Below the pieces are notes generated by a model. That model was not told where the DNA came from and did not search any database. It saw only the letters and a list, made by a program, of their open reading frames with translations. The translations under genes were made by a program, and so were the position numbers. DNA of 64,000 bases. Source: Micromonospora mirobrigensis. GTDB lineage: Bacteria; Actinomycetota; Actinomycetes; Mycobacteriales; Micromonosporaceae. Shown here piece after piece: positions 15,961 to 24,052 of the stretch. The stretch's first letter is position 1; the number at the start of each line of letters is the position of its first letter. The DNA is taken from NCBI RefSeq assembly GCF_900091555.1, contig NZ_FMCX01000009.1:111358-175357 (forward strand). The letters are read 5' to 3'.

Positions 15961-17130
15961 GTGCGTCCCATCCGACCCGGTGACCGTGGACCGGCCGTGA
16001 CGGAGATCCGTACCGTGCTGACCGGCCTCGACCTGCTCGCCCCGGCCACCGGCGGGGACTGCGACGAGTTCGACCCGGCCATCGAACGGGCCGTGCGCGC
16101 CTTCCAGCAGTCGCGCGGCCTCAGCGTCGACGGGCGGGTCGGCGCGGAGACCTGGCGGGCGCTCGACCAGGCCCGCTGGCGGCTCGGCGCCCGCACCCTC
16201 TTCCACGCGGTGCCCGAGCCGCTCACCGGCGAGGACGTCCGGTCACTCCAGGAGCGACTGCTGGAGATGGGGTACGACGTGGGCCGCGCCGACGCCGTCT
16301 ACGGCGTCCGAACCTCCCGGGCGGTGGCCCAGTTCCAGCGGGAGGTGGGGCTGAAACCGGACGGTTCGTGCGGGCCGTACACGATGGGGGCGCTGCGCCG
16401 GCTCGGCCGCAAGGTGGTCGGCGGCCGGCCGCAGTGGCTGCGCGAGTCCGACGCCATCCGGCAGTCCGGTCCCACCCTGGTCGGCCGGACCGTGGTGATC
16501 GACCCGGGCCACGGCGGCACCGACCCCGGCCAGGTGGTCCCCGACGGGCCGCTGCGCTGGACCGAGGCCGACCTGATGCACGACCTGGCCAGCCGGCTGG
16601 AGGGGCGGCTGGCGGCCTCCGGGGTACGCGTGCAGCTCACCCGCGGACCGGCGCCCCCGACCTGCCTGCCGGACGCCGACCGGGCGGAGCTGGCCAACTC
16701 GCTCGGCGCCGACGTGTTCATCTCGCTGCACACCGACGGGCACGCCAACCCGGCCGCCGAGGGGGTGGCCACCTACCACTACGGGACGACCGACAACGGG
16801 GTCACCTCGGCCACCGGTGAGCGGCTCGCCGGCCTGGTGCAGCGGGAGATCGTCGCCCGCACCGGGCTGCGGGACTGCCGTACCCACGCCAAGACCTGGG
16901 ACCTGCTGCGGCTGACCCGGATGCCCGCGGTCCGCGTCGAGGTCGGCTACCTGACCTCGCCCGCCGACCGGGCCCGCCTGGTCGACCCCCGGTTCCGGGA
17001 CCGGGTGGCCGAGGCGATCGTCGCCGCCGTGCAGCGGATGTACCTGCCGGACGAGCGGGACGTGCCGACCGGCTCGATCGACGTGAGTGAGCTGCGCGCG
17101 GTGGTCACCGCCGGCACGGTGGTCGACTGA
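15961..17130 (+). CDS. cwlM: CwlM-type N-acetylmuramoyl-L-alanine amidase homolog (cytoplasmic)
   Basis: 389 residues. Two peptidoglycan-binding-like repeats (about 5-70 and 88-148) precede an Amidase_3 domain (about 176-365). All expected zinc and catalytic residues are seen: His183 in DPGHGG, Glu202, His257 in SLHTDG, and Glu327 in VEVGYL. There is no signal peptide. In mycobacteria CwlM (Rv3915), in the same place after trxC, is a cytoplasmic PknB substrate that activates MurA rather than cutting the wall. A regulatory role here is inferred from synteny and the missing signal, though the active site looks intact. Confidence 0.88.
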   Translation: MRPIRPGDRGPAVTEIRTVLTGLDLLAPATGGDCDEFDPAIERAVRAFQQSRGLSVDGRVGAETWRALDQARWRLGARTLFHAVPEPLTGEDVRSLQERLLEMGYDVGRADAVYGVRTSRAVAQFQREVGLKPDGSCGPYTMGALRRLGRKVVGGRPQWLRESDAIRQSGPTLVGRTVVIDPGHGGTDPGQVVPDGPLRWTEADLMHDLASRLEGRLAASGVRVQLTRGPAPPTCLPDADRAELANSLGADVFISLHTDGHANPAAEGVATYHYGTTDNGVTSATGERLAGLVQREIVARTGLRDCRTHAKTWDLLRLTRMPAVRVEVGYLTSPADRARLVDPRFRDRVAEAIVAAVQRMYLPDERDVPTGSIDVSELRAVVTAGTVVD

Positions 17131-17172
17131 CTCGCCCGCTGGGTGCCCGCCGGGCACCTGAGCGGGGCCCGG

Positions 17173-17841
17173 TCAGCCGGTGGTGGAGCGGGTGGCCGGG
17201 GCCGGGCGTACCGGGCGGAGCAGGCTCTCCGGGCTCATCGAGCCGAGCAGCTTCTCCAGCGCGTACTCGACGTCGGACTTCCAGGACAGCGCGGTACGCA
17301 GCTCCAGCCGCAACCGGGGGTGTCGGGGGTGCGGGCGGACCGTCTTGAAGCCCACCGACAGGAAGAAGTCGGCCGGGGCGACACAGCCGCCGCTCACCAG
17401 GTCGTCCGCGTCGCCGAACTTCGCGTCGCCGAACGCCTCGATCGCCTTGATGCCGCGCTTGGTGAGATCCCGGGCGACGCCCTGGACCAGCATCCGGCCC
17501 AGCCCACCGCCGGCGAACGCGGGGACCACGTGCGCCGTCATCAGCAGTGCCGCGTCGGCGGAGACCGGTGAGGTGGGGAACGCCATCGAGCGGGGGACGT
17601 AGGCCGGTGGGGCGTACATGACGAAACCGGCGGGCATGCCGTCGACGTACGCCAGCTTGCCGCAGGAACCCCACTCCAGCAGCGTCTGGGAGACCCAGGC
17701 CTCCTTCTCCAGCCCCGGGTCACCGGCCGCGCAGGCCCGCTCCGCGGAAACCGGATCAAGCTCCCAGAAGACGCAGCGCCGGCACGGACGAGGCAGGTCC
17801 TCCAGCGTGTCGAGGGTCAGGCTGACCAGACGTCGCGACAT
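17173..17841 (-). CDS. GNAT-family N-acetyltransferase
   Basis: 222 residues. The acetyl-CoA loop appears in VVPAFAGGGLGRMLVQGVARDLTKRG (about 107-132). An N-terminal cysteine cluster (PCRRCVFWE, about 19-27, and RACAAGD) could bind metal. It is the counterpart of the conserved gene after cwlM in other actinobacteria (Rv3916c region). ATG 17841 is preferred because homology begins there; a TATTGT -10-like element lies about 12 bases upstream on the minus strand. The substrate is unknown. It is convergent with cwlM. Confidence 0.8.
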   Translation of the reverse strand: MSRRLVSLTLDTLEDLPRPCRRCVFWELDPVSAERACAAGDPGLEKEAWVSQTLLEWGSCGKLAYVDGMPAGFVMYAPPAYVPRSMAFPTSPVSADAALLMTAHVVPAFAGGGLGRMLVQGVARDLTKRGIKAIEAFGDAKFGDADDLVSGGCVAPADFFLSVGFKTVRPHPRHPRLRLELRTALSWKSDVEYALEKLLGSMSPESLLRPVRPAPATRSTTG

Positions 17842-18182
17842 TGGCGCATCCCCACAATAGGCTCGGAGGTGAAGACCACCGCGGTACGACCGCCGTCGCC
17901 TTCCTGCCCCCGACGAGCGATCGTACGCCGTCACCCGACCGTACGGGAGGGGACGCGCGAACGCCCACCGGAACGGGGCCGACCACTCCGGTTCGGCGCG
18001 TCTGGCGCCGCGCCGCGACCCGGAGCAGTCGTCCGGGATGTGGACGACCACCACGTCACCGGGCTGATGGCCGGCCGGCGCGACTAGGATCGACAGACCG
18101 GCGCCCGCGCCGCCATGGTCGCCGGCGCCCCGGGTACCACCCCCGGGTGGGGAGCCACCCGACACGCGATCGAGGTGATGTC

Positions 18183-19496
18183 ATGACCGGCACGACGCTC
18201 GACGACTACACCGACCGGTACGCCCGGCGGGTCCGCGGGATGACCGCCTCGGAGATCCGGGCGCTCTTCGCCGTGGCCAGCCGGCCGGAGGTCGTCTCGC
18301 TCGCCGGTGGCGCCCCCTACATCGCCGCGCTGCCGCTGGACGCGGTCGGCGAGATGCTCGGCCGGCTCGGCGCCGAGCACGGCGCCACCACCCTCCAGTA
18401 CGGCATCGGCCAGGGCACCCTGGAGCTGCGCGAGCGGATCTGCGAGGTGATGGCGCTCTCCGGCATCGACGCGTCCTGCGGCGCCTCGCCGGACGACGTG
18501 GTGGTCACCGTCGGCGGCCAGCAGGCGCTCGACCTGGTGGCCCGGCTCTTCCTCGACCCGGGCGACGTGGTGCTCGCCGAGGGGCCGACCTACGTCGGCG
18601 CGCTCGGGGTGTTCCAGGCCGCCCAGGCACAGGTGGCGCACGTGCCGATGGACGACCAGGGGCTGATCCCGGAGGCGCTGGAGGTGGCCATCGCCGACCT
18701 GGCCCGCGCCGGCCGGCGGGTCAAGTTCCTCTACACCATCCCCACCTACCAGAACCCCGCCGGCGTCACGCTGAGCGAGGAGCGCCGGGAGCGGGTGCTG
18801 GACATCTGCGAGCGCGCCGGGCTGCTCGTGGTGGAGGACGACCCGTACGGTCAGCTCGGCTTCGAGACCGAGGCCCCCCGGCCGCTGCGGGCCCGCCGCC
18901 GCGAGGGGGTGTTCTATCTGAGCACCTTCTCCAAGACCTTCGCCCCCGGCCTGCGGGTCGGCTGGATCCTCGCCCCGCACGCCGTCCGCGACAAGCTGGT
19001 CATCGCCAGCGAGGCGCAGATCCTCTGCCCCAGCGCGTACGCCCAGGCGGCCGTCACCACATACCTCGCCACCATGCCCTGGCGGGAGCAGCTCAAGACC
19101 TACCGTGAGGTCTACCGGGAGCGCCGGGACGCCATGCTCGACGCGCTGGACGACATGATGCCGGCCGGGACGACGTGGACCAGACCCGGCGGCGGCCTCT
19201 TCGTCTGGGCCACCCTGCCCGACGGCCTGGACGCCAAGGCGATGATGCCCCGGGCCATCGCCGCCCGGGTCGCGTACGTGCCGGGCACCGGCTTCTACGC
19301 CGACGGCTCGGGCAGCGGCAACATCCGTCTGAACTTCTCCTTCCCGTCGCCGGAGCGGATCCGGGAGGGGGTCCGTCGGCTGGCCGGCGTGATGGAGCAG
19401 GACATCGCCATGCGCCGGGTCTTCGGCCAGGTGGACCGTCCCGGAGTACGGCGCGGCCGTCCCGGCGCGGACACTCCCGGACCCGACTTGGCATGA
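18183..19496 (+). CDS. PLP-dependent aminotransferase (class I/II, 2-aminoadipate/MocR-like)
   Basis: 437 residues, fold-type I aminotransferase without a DNA-binding domain. The PLP lysine is in STFSKTFAPGLRVGW (about residue 249), the cofactor-binding Asp/Tyr in EDDPYGQLGF, and the substrate segment in TIPTYQNPAGVTLS. It resembles LysN/ARO8-type transaminases. ATG 18183 has a GAGGTGA ribosome site; the 341-base divergent gap to the GNAT gene holds only promoter-like elements. The ATP-grasp gene follows after 7 bases, suggesting cotranscription. Confidence 0.88.
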   Translation: MTGTTLDDYTDRYARRVRGMTASEIRALFAVASRPEVVSLAGGAPYIAALPLDAVGEMLGRLGAEHGATTLQYGIGQGTLELRERICEVMALSGIDASCGASPDDVVVTVGGQQALDLVARLFLDPGDVVLAEGPTYVGALGVFQAAQAQVAHVPMDDQGLIPEALEVAIADLARAGRRVKFLYTIPTYQNPAGVTLSEERRERVLDICERAGLLVVEDDPYGQLGFETEAPRPLRARRREGVFYLSTFSKTFAPGLRVGWILAPHAVRDKLVIASEAQILCPSAYAQAAVTTYLATMPWREQLKTYREVYRERRDAMLDALDDMMPAGTTWTRPGGGLFVWATLPDGLDAKAMMPRAIAARVAYVPGTGFYADGSGSGNIRLNFSFPSPERIREGVRRLAGVMEQDIAMRRVFGQVDRPGVRRGRPGADTPGPDLA

Positions 19497-19503
19497 TTCC
19501 GGC

Positions 19504-20502
19504 ATGGCTGCCACCTCCGCTTCGCCGTCGCCGGTGACCGACCCCGCGAGCACGACCGACCTGCGCGTCCTGGTGCTCGCCGGTGGGCTCTCCTACGAAC
19601 GGGACGTGTCCCTGCGCTCCGGACGCCGGGTCCTCGACGCGCTGCGCGGCGCCGGCGTGGAGGCCGAGCTGCGCGACGCCGACGTCGCCCTGCTGCCCGC
19701 GCTGGCCGCCGACCCGCCGGACGCCGTGGTGATCGCCCTGCACGGGGCCACCGGTGAGGACGGCTCGCTGCGCGGCGTCCTCGACCTCTGCGACGTGCCC
19801 TACGTCGGCTGCGACGCCCGCGCCTCCCGGCTCGCCTGGGACAAGCCGTCCGCCAAGGCGGTGCTCCGCGAGGCCGGCATCCCCACCCCCGACTGGGTGG
19901 CGTTGCCGCACGACCGCTTCTCCGAGCTGGGCGCGGTCGCGGTACTGGACCGGATCGTCGACCGGCTGGGGCTGCCGCTGATGGTGAAGCCGGCCCAGGG
20001 TGGTTCGGGACTCGGCGCCGCCGTGGTCCGGGACGTCGCCGCGCTGCCCGCCGCGATGGTCGGCTGTTTCGCGTACGACTCGACTGCGTTGGTGGAGCGG
20101 TACGTGCCCGGCATGGACGTGGCCGTGTCGGTGCTGGACCTGGGCGACGGGCCGCAGGCCCTGCCCGCCGTGGAGATCGTCCCCCGCAATGGCGTGTACG
20201 ACTACGCGGCCCGCTACACCGCCGGCCGTACCACCTGGCACGCCCCGGCGCGGCTGGAGCCGCAGGTGGCCGCCGCGGTGGCCGAGGTCGCGCTCGCCGC
20301 CCACCGGGCGCTCGGGCTGCGGGACCTCTCCCGGGTCGACCTGATCGTCGACACGGACGGCCGGCCGCACGTGCTGGAGGTCAACGTGTCACCCGGCATG
20401 ACGGAGACCTCGCTCCTGCCGCTCGCCGTCCAGGCCGGAAGCCTGGACTTCGGCAAGGTGCTGGGAGCCCTGGTGACCCGGGCCGCCGCCCGCCGCCGGT
20501 AG
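19504..20502 (+). CDS. D-alanine--D-alanine ligase family ATP-grasp protein
   Basis: 332 residues with the three Ddl parts: N-terminal LVLAGGLSYERDVSLRSG (about 23-41, the serine-containing loop), ATP-grasp centre LMVKPAQGGSGLGAAVV, and C-terminal DLIVDTDGRPHVLEVNVSPGMTETSLLPLA with the metal-binding Glu-x-Asn. It could make D-Ala-D-Ala or another D-dipeptide. Many actinobacteria carry this second ligase near parB in addition to ddl beside murF, so it may be a paralog with a specialised role. ATG 19504 is chosen on spacing to the preceding gene. Confidence 0.82.
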   Translation: MAATSASPSPVTDPASTTDLRVLVLAGGLSYERDVSLRSGRRVLDALRGAGVEAELRDADVALLPALAADPPDAVVIALHGATGEDGSLRGVLDLCDVPYVGCDARASRLAWDKPSAKAVLREAGIPTPDWVALPHDRFSELGAVAVLDRIVDRLGLPLMVKPAQGGSGLGAAVVRDVAALPAAMVGCFAYDSTALVERYVPGMDVAVSVLDLGDGPQALPAVEIVPRNGVYDYAARYTAGRTTWHAPARLEPQVAAAVAEVALAAHRALGLRDLSRVDLIVDTDGRPHVLEVNVSPGMTETSLLPLAVQAGSLDFGKVLGALVTRAAARRR

Positions 20503-20513
20503 ACCGCCGCGGG

Positions 20514-21275
20514 TCAGTCCACAGCCCCGGCGTCCACGCCCCCCACCTTCCGCTCCGGCTCTTCACCGGCCGGAGTTTCCTCGACCGGGTCGGGGCCGGC
20601 CTCGTCGGTCTCGTCGGCGGCCTCGATGACCGATGTGGGCTCGTCGTCCATGACATCGGCCGGAGCCGCCCCGGAGCCGGAGAAGCTCGACGGTGCCTGC
20701 CACTGGATACGCGGTGGTTCGGCCAACGGACGGCCACCGAACTCGGCCAGCCAGGCCGCCACCATGGCGAGGTTCTCCCGCCACTGCGACTCGGGAATGG
20801 CCGGCAGGATCGAGTCCCAGAGCGGAAGGAAGGTGCCCCGGAGCTGGAGCTGCCCGTACGGCCGGGCCAGGAACCACATGTGCAGGTGCGCGGAGCCGTC
20901 GCCCCAGCGGTTGACGTGCACCCGGGCCACCCCGTCGAGGGACCGGATGGCGCGCTCCAGGCGTACCGTCATGACGCCGAGCTCGGCGGCCAGCAGGTTC
21001 GGCAGGTCCCCGAGGTCCAGGTGCGACCGCGACTCCAGGATCAGCACCATCGGCAGGCCGGTCGGCCGGTCCATCGCGCGGACCCGCCAACGCTCACCCA
21101 CCCAGATGTACGCCTCGTCCGGCGCGTTGCAGGCGGTGCACTCGCGGTGCCCCTCGCCCTTGCGGGGCGGCTCGGCCTCGACCGGCTCGTCGAGCTGCTT
21201 GACGCGGATGTCGCCTTCGAAGGGGAACGAGGGCCACTGGGTGAAGTCCGGAACTTCGGCAGGGGTGTCGGGCAC
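20514..21275 (-). CDS. HIT-like hypothetical protein
   Basis: 253 residues. A central HIT-like segment reads HVNRWGDGSAHLHMWFLARP, so the HxHxH of histidine-triad hydrolases is only partly kept (His-Leu-His-Met-Trp). A Cys-x2-Cys (ECTACNAP) stands earlier, and the C-terminal 50 residues are acidic and low complexity. It is conserved next to parB in related actinobacteria as far as I recall, but its function is unknown. I chose GTG 21275 because a TAGGGT -10-like hexamer lies about 7 bases upstream on the minus strand (leaderless type). The frame stays open far upstream without support. Confidence 0.7.
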   Translation of the reverse strand: MPDTPAEVPDFTQWPSFPFEGDIRVKQLDEPVEAEPPRKGEGHRECTACNAPDEAYIWVGERWRVRAMDRPTGLPMVLILESRSHLDLGDLPNLLAAELGVMTVRLERAIRSLDGVARVHVNRWGDGSAHLHMWFLARPYGQLQLRGTFLPLWDSILPAIPESQWRENLAMVAAWLAEFGGRPLAEPPRIQWQAPSSFSGSGAAPADVMDDEPTSVIEAADETDEAGPDPVEETPAGEEPERKVGGVDAGAVD

Positions 21276-21390
21276 GAGGGTGACCCTAACCGAGCCGGCG
21301 ACCGCTGTCCCCACCAGAAATCTGCCGACGTGCCGGATCGCTGCGGGCACCCGGAAACGGGGACGTCGGGCCCGCTGTTTCCGCTCAAAG

Positions 21391-21412
21391 TTATCCACAG
21401 GGGTTTTCCACA
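21391..21412 (+). promoter_or_regulatory. DnaA boxes in the partition region
   Basis: TTATCCACA (21391-21399) is a perfect box and TTTTCCACA (21404-21412) a near match, in tandem 13 bases apart and only 10 bases before the first parS site. They may mark a DnaA-responsive promoter or a titration site. Confidence 0.5.
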
Positions 21413-21421
21413 GGCACCGCT

Positions 21422-21435
21422 GTTTCACGTGAAAC
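21422..21435. promoter_or_regulatory. parS site 1
   Basis: Perfect GTTTCACGTGAAAC palindrome, the ParB-binding centromere site. First of six in 4 kb. Confidence 0.93.
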
Positions 21436-21932
21436 CCCGCGTAAAACGGGGTTCCAGCCTGTGGATGAAGGGGTGTGGGGTGGCTCTCCACGGCTTGTGG
21501 ACGAGACGGCGCCCGTGCTTCACCGGTGCGGCCGGGACACCCCGTGCGGGCCTTGCGGACCGGCGCGGATGTGTCCCTCCCTGCTAACGAGTGAGCCACC
21601 AATCGGTGGCCGGTGCCGGCCCCTGTGTGCCGACCGGCGCTTCGGTCGGCCAGCCGGAGGTCGTCGCGGTGGGACGCCGTCGGTGCCGCTTCGCGGGCCG
21701 TCGACGACGGCTGCGTGGGCCGAGACGGGTCGCTTCGACCGGGGGCATCGGACCCGCGAGGTGGTCGTCGAGCCGGCCCGGTGGTTGATCGGATGTGTGG
21801 CAAGCCGTACGGCAGCGGTTCGCTTGCCCCGTTTCCGGCTGGCGCGGCGGCCGGTGAACCGCTCGGCTCGGAGCTGTGGGCCGGGTCGGTGTCCGTCGGT
21901 GGTTCGAGTTCTGCCTCAGGGGGCAACCGCCG

Positions 21933-21946
21933 GTTTCACGTGAAAC
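21933..21946. promoter_or_regulatory. parS site 2
   Basis: Perfect GTTTCACGTGAAAC, in the gene-free tract. Confidence 0.93.
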
Positions 21947-22279
21947 GCGGCGGCCGGGCTCGATGTCTCGTGGCAGGACACCCGGCCCTGCGTGGAGCGG
22001 GACCGGGCCGGACCGGGGCTCACCGAGCTAGACCGCCATTCCCGCTACGTCCATCACAGGTTCCTGCAGGGCCACTTCGACGACCAACTCCGGCTGACGC
22101 CATCCGGTCCTCCATGGTCGCCGTACACAAGGTCTCCGTGTTCATGCGACCAGCAAGGCAGCCCACGAAGGTGGAGGGACCTCTTCGCCCGCCGGCCTCC
22201 TGATCAATTTTCTCGCGAGCGCTCGGGATGTCGACCCACGCCTCTGGCCGGGACCGGCTGTGCACCGCGCCGGGGCACC

Positions 22280-22293
22280 GTTTCACGTGAAAC
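22280..22293. promoter_or_regulatory. parS site 3
   Basis: Perfect GTTTCACGTGAAAC, in the gene-free tract. Confidence 0.93.
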
Positions 22294-22379
22294 CGCTGCG
22301 GATCATCGGCCAGCCGTAGCGGGCACCGAGTCGCTCTCGCGCCCGCGAGCCGCCAGGAAGCCGCAGGCGGCCCCCGGCC

Positions 22380-22438
22380 CACGGCCGCACCGCCACGCCG
22401 GCGCACGGCCGCACCGCCACGCTGGCGCACGGCCGGCG
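22380..22438. repeat. Short tandem repeat, 24-bp unit
   Basis: Two copies of a 24-bp unit beginning CACGGCCGCACCG (22380-22403 and 22404-22427, one difference) plus a partial third. It lies between parS sites 3 and 4 and is not part of any convincing gene. Confidence 0.65.
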
Positions 22439-22795
22439 CGCCACGGGTAGCGCGGGCCGAGGGCTCGGCTCACGGACCACAGGCGCGGCCAAGGGCGGGG
22501 CCACATACATCGGGCACGGGCCACGAACCACGGGCACCAGCCACGAACCGGCCGGAGGGCGATGCAGCTGGCAAAGCTCAGCCATCGGCCCGGAGGGCTG
22601 TACCTCAACGAGAAGAGTCCCGCGCCACGGCCCGGCACCGTCGCGCGCGGGGCGTGGCCTCGGCGTACCGGGCGGCGCCCCGCCCGCCCCTTCCCAGACC
22701 CACAGTTCATGGCCGCCGAACGGGCCACACCTGGACGGACGCTCATGCCCGCCTTGGTCCCCGGAAAGCCGAACGCTTTCGCCGCCCCGGCCCTC

Positions 22796-22809
22796 GTTTC
22801 ACGTGAAAC
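22796..22809. promoter_or_regulatory. parS site 4
   Basis: Perfect GTTTCACGTGAAAC, about 190 bases beyond the parB stop. Confidence 0.93.
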
Positions 22810-22996
22810 ACGGGACCAGCGGCACGGGCCAGCACGGGTAGCCGGCACCAGGGGAACGGTGCGGATGGCGAGCCAACCGAACGACCGCCGTACCCGGGCA
22901 GCCGCCCGGAGCGCCCGGGCCGGTCCACCGACGGCGTCCGAGAACGGCACTGGCCGCATCCGATTGCTCGGGTGCGGCCGGTGCCGGCGTTCTGCT

Positions 22997-24025
22997 TCAG
23001 TCCTCGGGCTGCTCGCCCTTTTCCATGCCGATGATGCTCACGATCCGCTCCAAGTCGTCCACGGTCGCGAACTCGATGGTGATCTTGCCCTTGCTCCGGC
23101 CGATGTCCACCTTCACGCGGGTGTCGAAGCGGTCCGAGAGCCGGTCCGCCAGATCGGTCAGCGCCGGGGCGTGCGCCTTCGGTCGGCGCTTGGCCGCCGG
23201 CGTCTTGGCGGGGCCGTCGGCGAGGGCGAGGGCCACCACTTCCTCGGTCGCCCGCACCGAGAGCCCTTCGGCCACGATCCGGAGCGCCAACTGCTCCTGC
23301 GCCTCGGGCTCGTCGAGGCTGAGCAGCGCCCGGGCGTGGCCGGCCGAGAGGATGCCCGCGGCCACCCGCCGCTGCACCTGCGGCGGCAGGTTCAGCAGGC
23401 GGATGGTGTTGGAGATCTGGGGACGGCTCCGGCCGATCCGACGGGCCAGTTCCTCGTGGGTGGCGCCGAACTCGTCGAGGAGCTGCTGATAGGCGGCGGC
23501 CTCTTCCAGCGGGTTGAGGTTCGCTCGGTGGATGTTCTCCAGCAGGGCGTCCCGCAGCATGGCGTCGTCCTTGGTGTCCCGGACGATGGCGGGGATGTTC
23601 TCCCGCCCCACCGCCTGGGCGGCCCGCCAGCGCCGCTCACCCATGACCAGCTCGTACTTCTCGCTGTCGAGCTGGCGTACGACGATGGGCTGGAGGAAGC
23701 CGACCTCCTGGATGGAGGTCTTCAGCTCCTCCAGGGCCTCTTCGTCGAAGACGTGCCGGGGCTGCTTCGGGTTCGGCACGATCGCGTCGACCGGGATCTC
23801 GGCGAAGCGGGCGCCGGGGACCGGGCTCAGTGCGGGCCCGGGCTGCGCGGCCGGGACCGGTTCGTCGGACCAGTCGGGTTCGACGTCCGGGGCGGCGGCT
23901 GCGGTGGTGGGGATCGCCGCGTCGGCCCGAGGCGCGTCGTCGGTGGCGACGGAGGTCGGGGCGGGGCCGGTCGGAATGAGCGCACCCAACCCCTTGCCGA
24001 GGCCACCACGGGGCCGGTTCTTCAT
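22997..24025 (-). CDS. parB: Chromosome partitioning protein ParB
   Basis: 342 residues. The N-terminus has GGLGKGLGALIPTG and the CTPase/ParB core IPVDAIVPNPKQPRHVFDEEAL (about 75-96) with the arginine patch GERRWRAAQA (about 131-140). The helix-turn-helix domain includes RIGRSRPQISNTIRLLNLP (about 191-209), followed by a C-terminal dimerisation domain. ParB binds parS, spreads along DNA as a CTP-dependent clamp and works with ParA to segregate the origin. Long Ala/Pro-rich linkers (15-70) are usual for actinobacteria. It starts 27 bases after parA and is cotranscribed. Confidence 0.96.
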   Translation of the reverse strand: MKNRPRGGLGKGLGALIPTGPAPTSVATDDAPRADAAIPTTAAAAPDVEPDWSDEPVPAAQPGPALSPVPGARFAEIPVDAIVPNPKQPRHVFDEEALEELKTSIQEVGFLQPIVVRQLDSEKYELVMGERRWRAAQAVGRENIPAIVRDTKDDAMLRDALLENIHRANLNPLEEAAAYQQLLDEFGATHEELARRIGRSRPQISNTIRLLNLPPQVQRRVAAGILSAGHARALLSLDEPEAQEQLALRIVAEGLSVRATEEVVALALADGPAKTPAAKRRPKAHAPALTDLADRLSDRFDTRVKVDIGRSKGKITIEFATVDDLERIVSIIGMEKGEQPED

Positions 24026-24052
24026 GCGACGCCTCCCAGCGGCTCGTCCGTA

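Larger units (their letters stand above)
21276..22996. other. Gene-free partition (centromere-like) region
   Basis: About 1.7 kb between the HIT-like gene and parB with no credible gene. It holds four perfect parS sites, two DnaA boxes at 21391-21412 and a 24-bp tandem repeat at 22380-22438. Long frames exist in all directions but lack ribosome sites and recognisable protein features and merely reflect the high GC content. It is best read as the ParB loading zone. Confidence 0.7.

Noticed and set aside
22378..22440. Possible CRISPR array
   Set aside because: Only two and a half direct units with no spacers; a plain tandem repeat.
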